A stretch of DNA of 6,460 bases, from positions 1-6,460 of the forward strand of contig JBNGDW010000080.1 of assembly GCA_049975325.1 (NCBI GenBank). Direction: 5' to 3'. Below the pieces are notes generated by a model. The model ran no database searches. It was not told where the DNA came from and worked only from the letters and a program-made list of their open reading frames with translations. This stretch comes from JBNGDW01 sp049975325. GTDB lineage: Bacteria; Cloacimonadota; Cloacimonadia; JGIOTU-2; JBNGDW01. This document shows positions 6,409 through 6,460 of the stretch, piece by piece (the first letter of the stretch is position 1; every line of letters starts with the position of its first letter). A program made the translations under genes and the position numbers.

Positions 6409-6459
6409 TTATCTTATCACGATCATTTTTTTCACAGCCTCTGCCTTTTCTGTGGATAG
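6409..6459 (-). CDS. 3' end of a secreted protein with a T9SS/FlgD-like C-terminal tail (partial)
   Basis: On the minus strand, reading from 6459, sixteen sense codons end in TAA at 6411-6409; the peptide is LSTEKAEAVKKMIVIR. The ending V-K-K-M-I-V-I-R is typical of the last strand of C-terminal sorting (T9SS type A or FlgD-like) domains, and it aligns with the tail at 2-55 (VVRKMTLVE). A second frame is also open to the window edge (from 6460 to a TAA at 6385-6383), but its product (ending in IKQIKDCLS) shows no recognisable pattern. The terminator about 40 bases downstream fits a gene ending here. The protein itself is unknown because only the tail is visible. Confidence 0.5.
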   Translation of the reverse strand, partial: LSTEKAEAVKKMIVIR

Positions 6460-6460
6460 T

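Noticed and set aside
6383..6460. Alternative open frame on the minus strand at the right edge, ending in IKQIKDCLS
   Set aside because: It is open for 25 codons but the sequence is a basic, patternless string. The overlapping frame ending at 6409 has a recognisable sorting-like tail matching the left edge. It cannot be fully excluded without flanking sequence.

Overview
The window reads as a stretch of a diderm (two-membrane) bacterial chromosome with low-to-moderate G+C. It carries ordinary, intact genes on both strands and no mobile element, CRISPR array or RNA gene that I can see. The best guess for the host is the FCB superphylum, possibly a Cloacimonadota-like lineage. This is inference from three things: protein tails at both window edges that look like type IX secretion (T9SS) or FlgD-like C-terminal sorting segments, a PorV-like 'NPAGLG' outer-membrane module fused to SppA, and a lipoprotein beta-propeller of a kind common in such genomes. 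No phylogeny could be run.

Layout. Positions 2-55 (+) hold the last codons of an upstream gene whose product ends in RKMTLVE. A gap of about 135 bases follows. Then comes a rightward pair: a lipoprotein of 318 residues with a beta-propeller-like repeat pattern (190-1146), and an 800-residue SppA-type serine protease with an extra N-terminal beta-barrel-like module (1211-3613). Only 15 bases separate its stop from the stop of a convergent, leftward operon. In transcription order that operon is prmC (6258-5368), murA (5352-4099) and pgpA (4102-3629): release-factor glutamine methylation, the first committed step of peptidoglycan synthesis, and phosphatidylglycerol synthesis. prmC and murA are 15 bases apart, and murA and pgpA overlap by 4 bases (ATGA). 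Upstream of prmC lie a candidate promoter, a strong intrinsic terminator facing left (6322-6368) with a tandem 10-bp duplication in its loop, and the 3' end of another leftward gene whose product ends in KKMIVIR (6409-6459).

How the genes fit together. Most of the functions concern the cell envelope: wall precursor synthesis (MurA), phospholipid synthesis (PgpA), membrane-associated proteolysis (SppA), an exported lipoprotein, and probably two secreted proteins at the edges. PrmC is the translation-related exception. The least ordinary item is the SppA fusion, which would place a Ser-Lys peptidase on the periplasmic side of an outer-membrane-associated module. I found no clear evidence of a wholly new multi-gene system.
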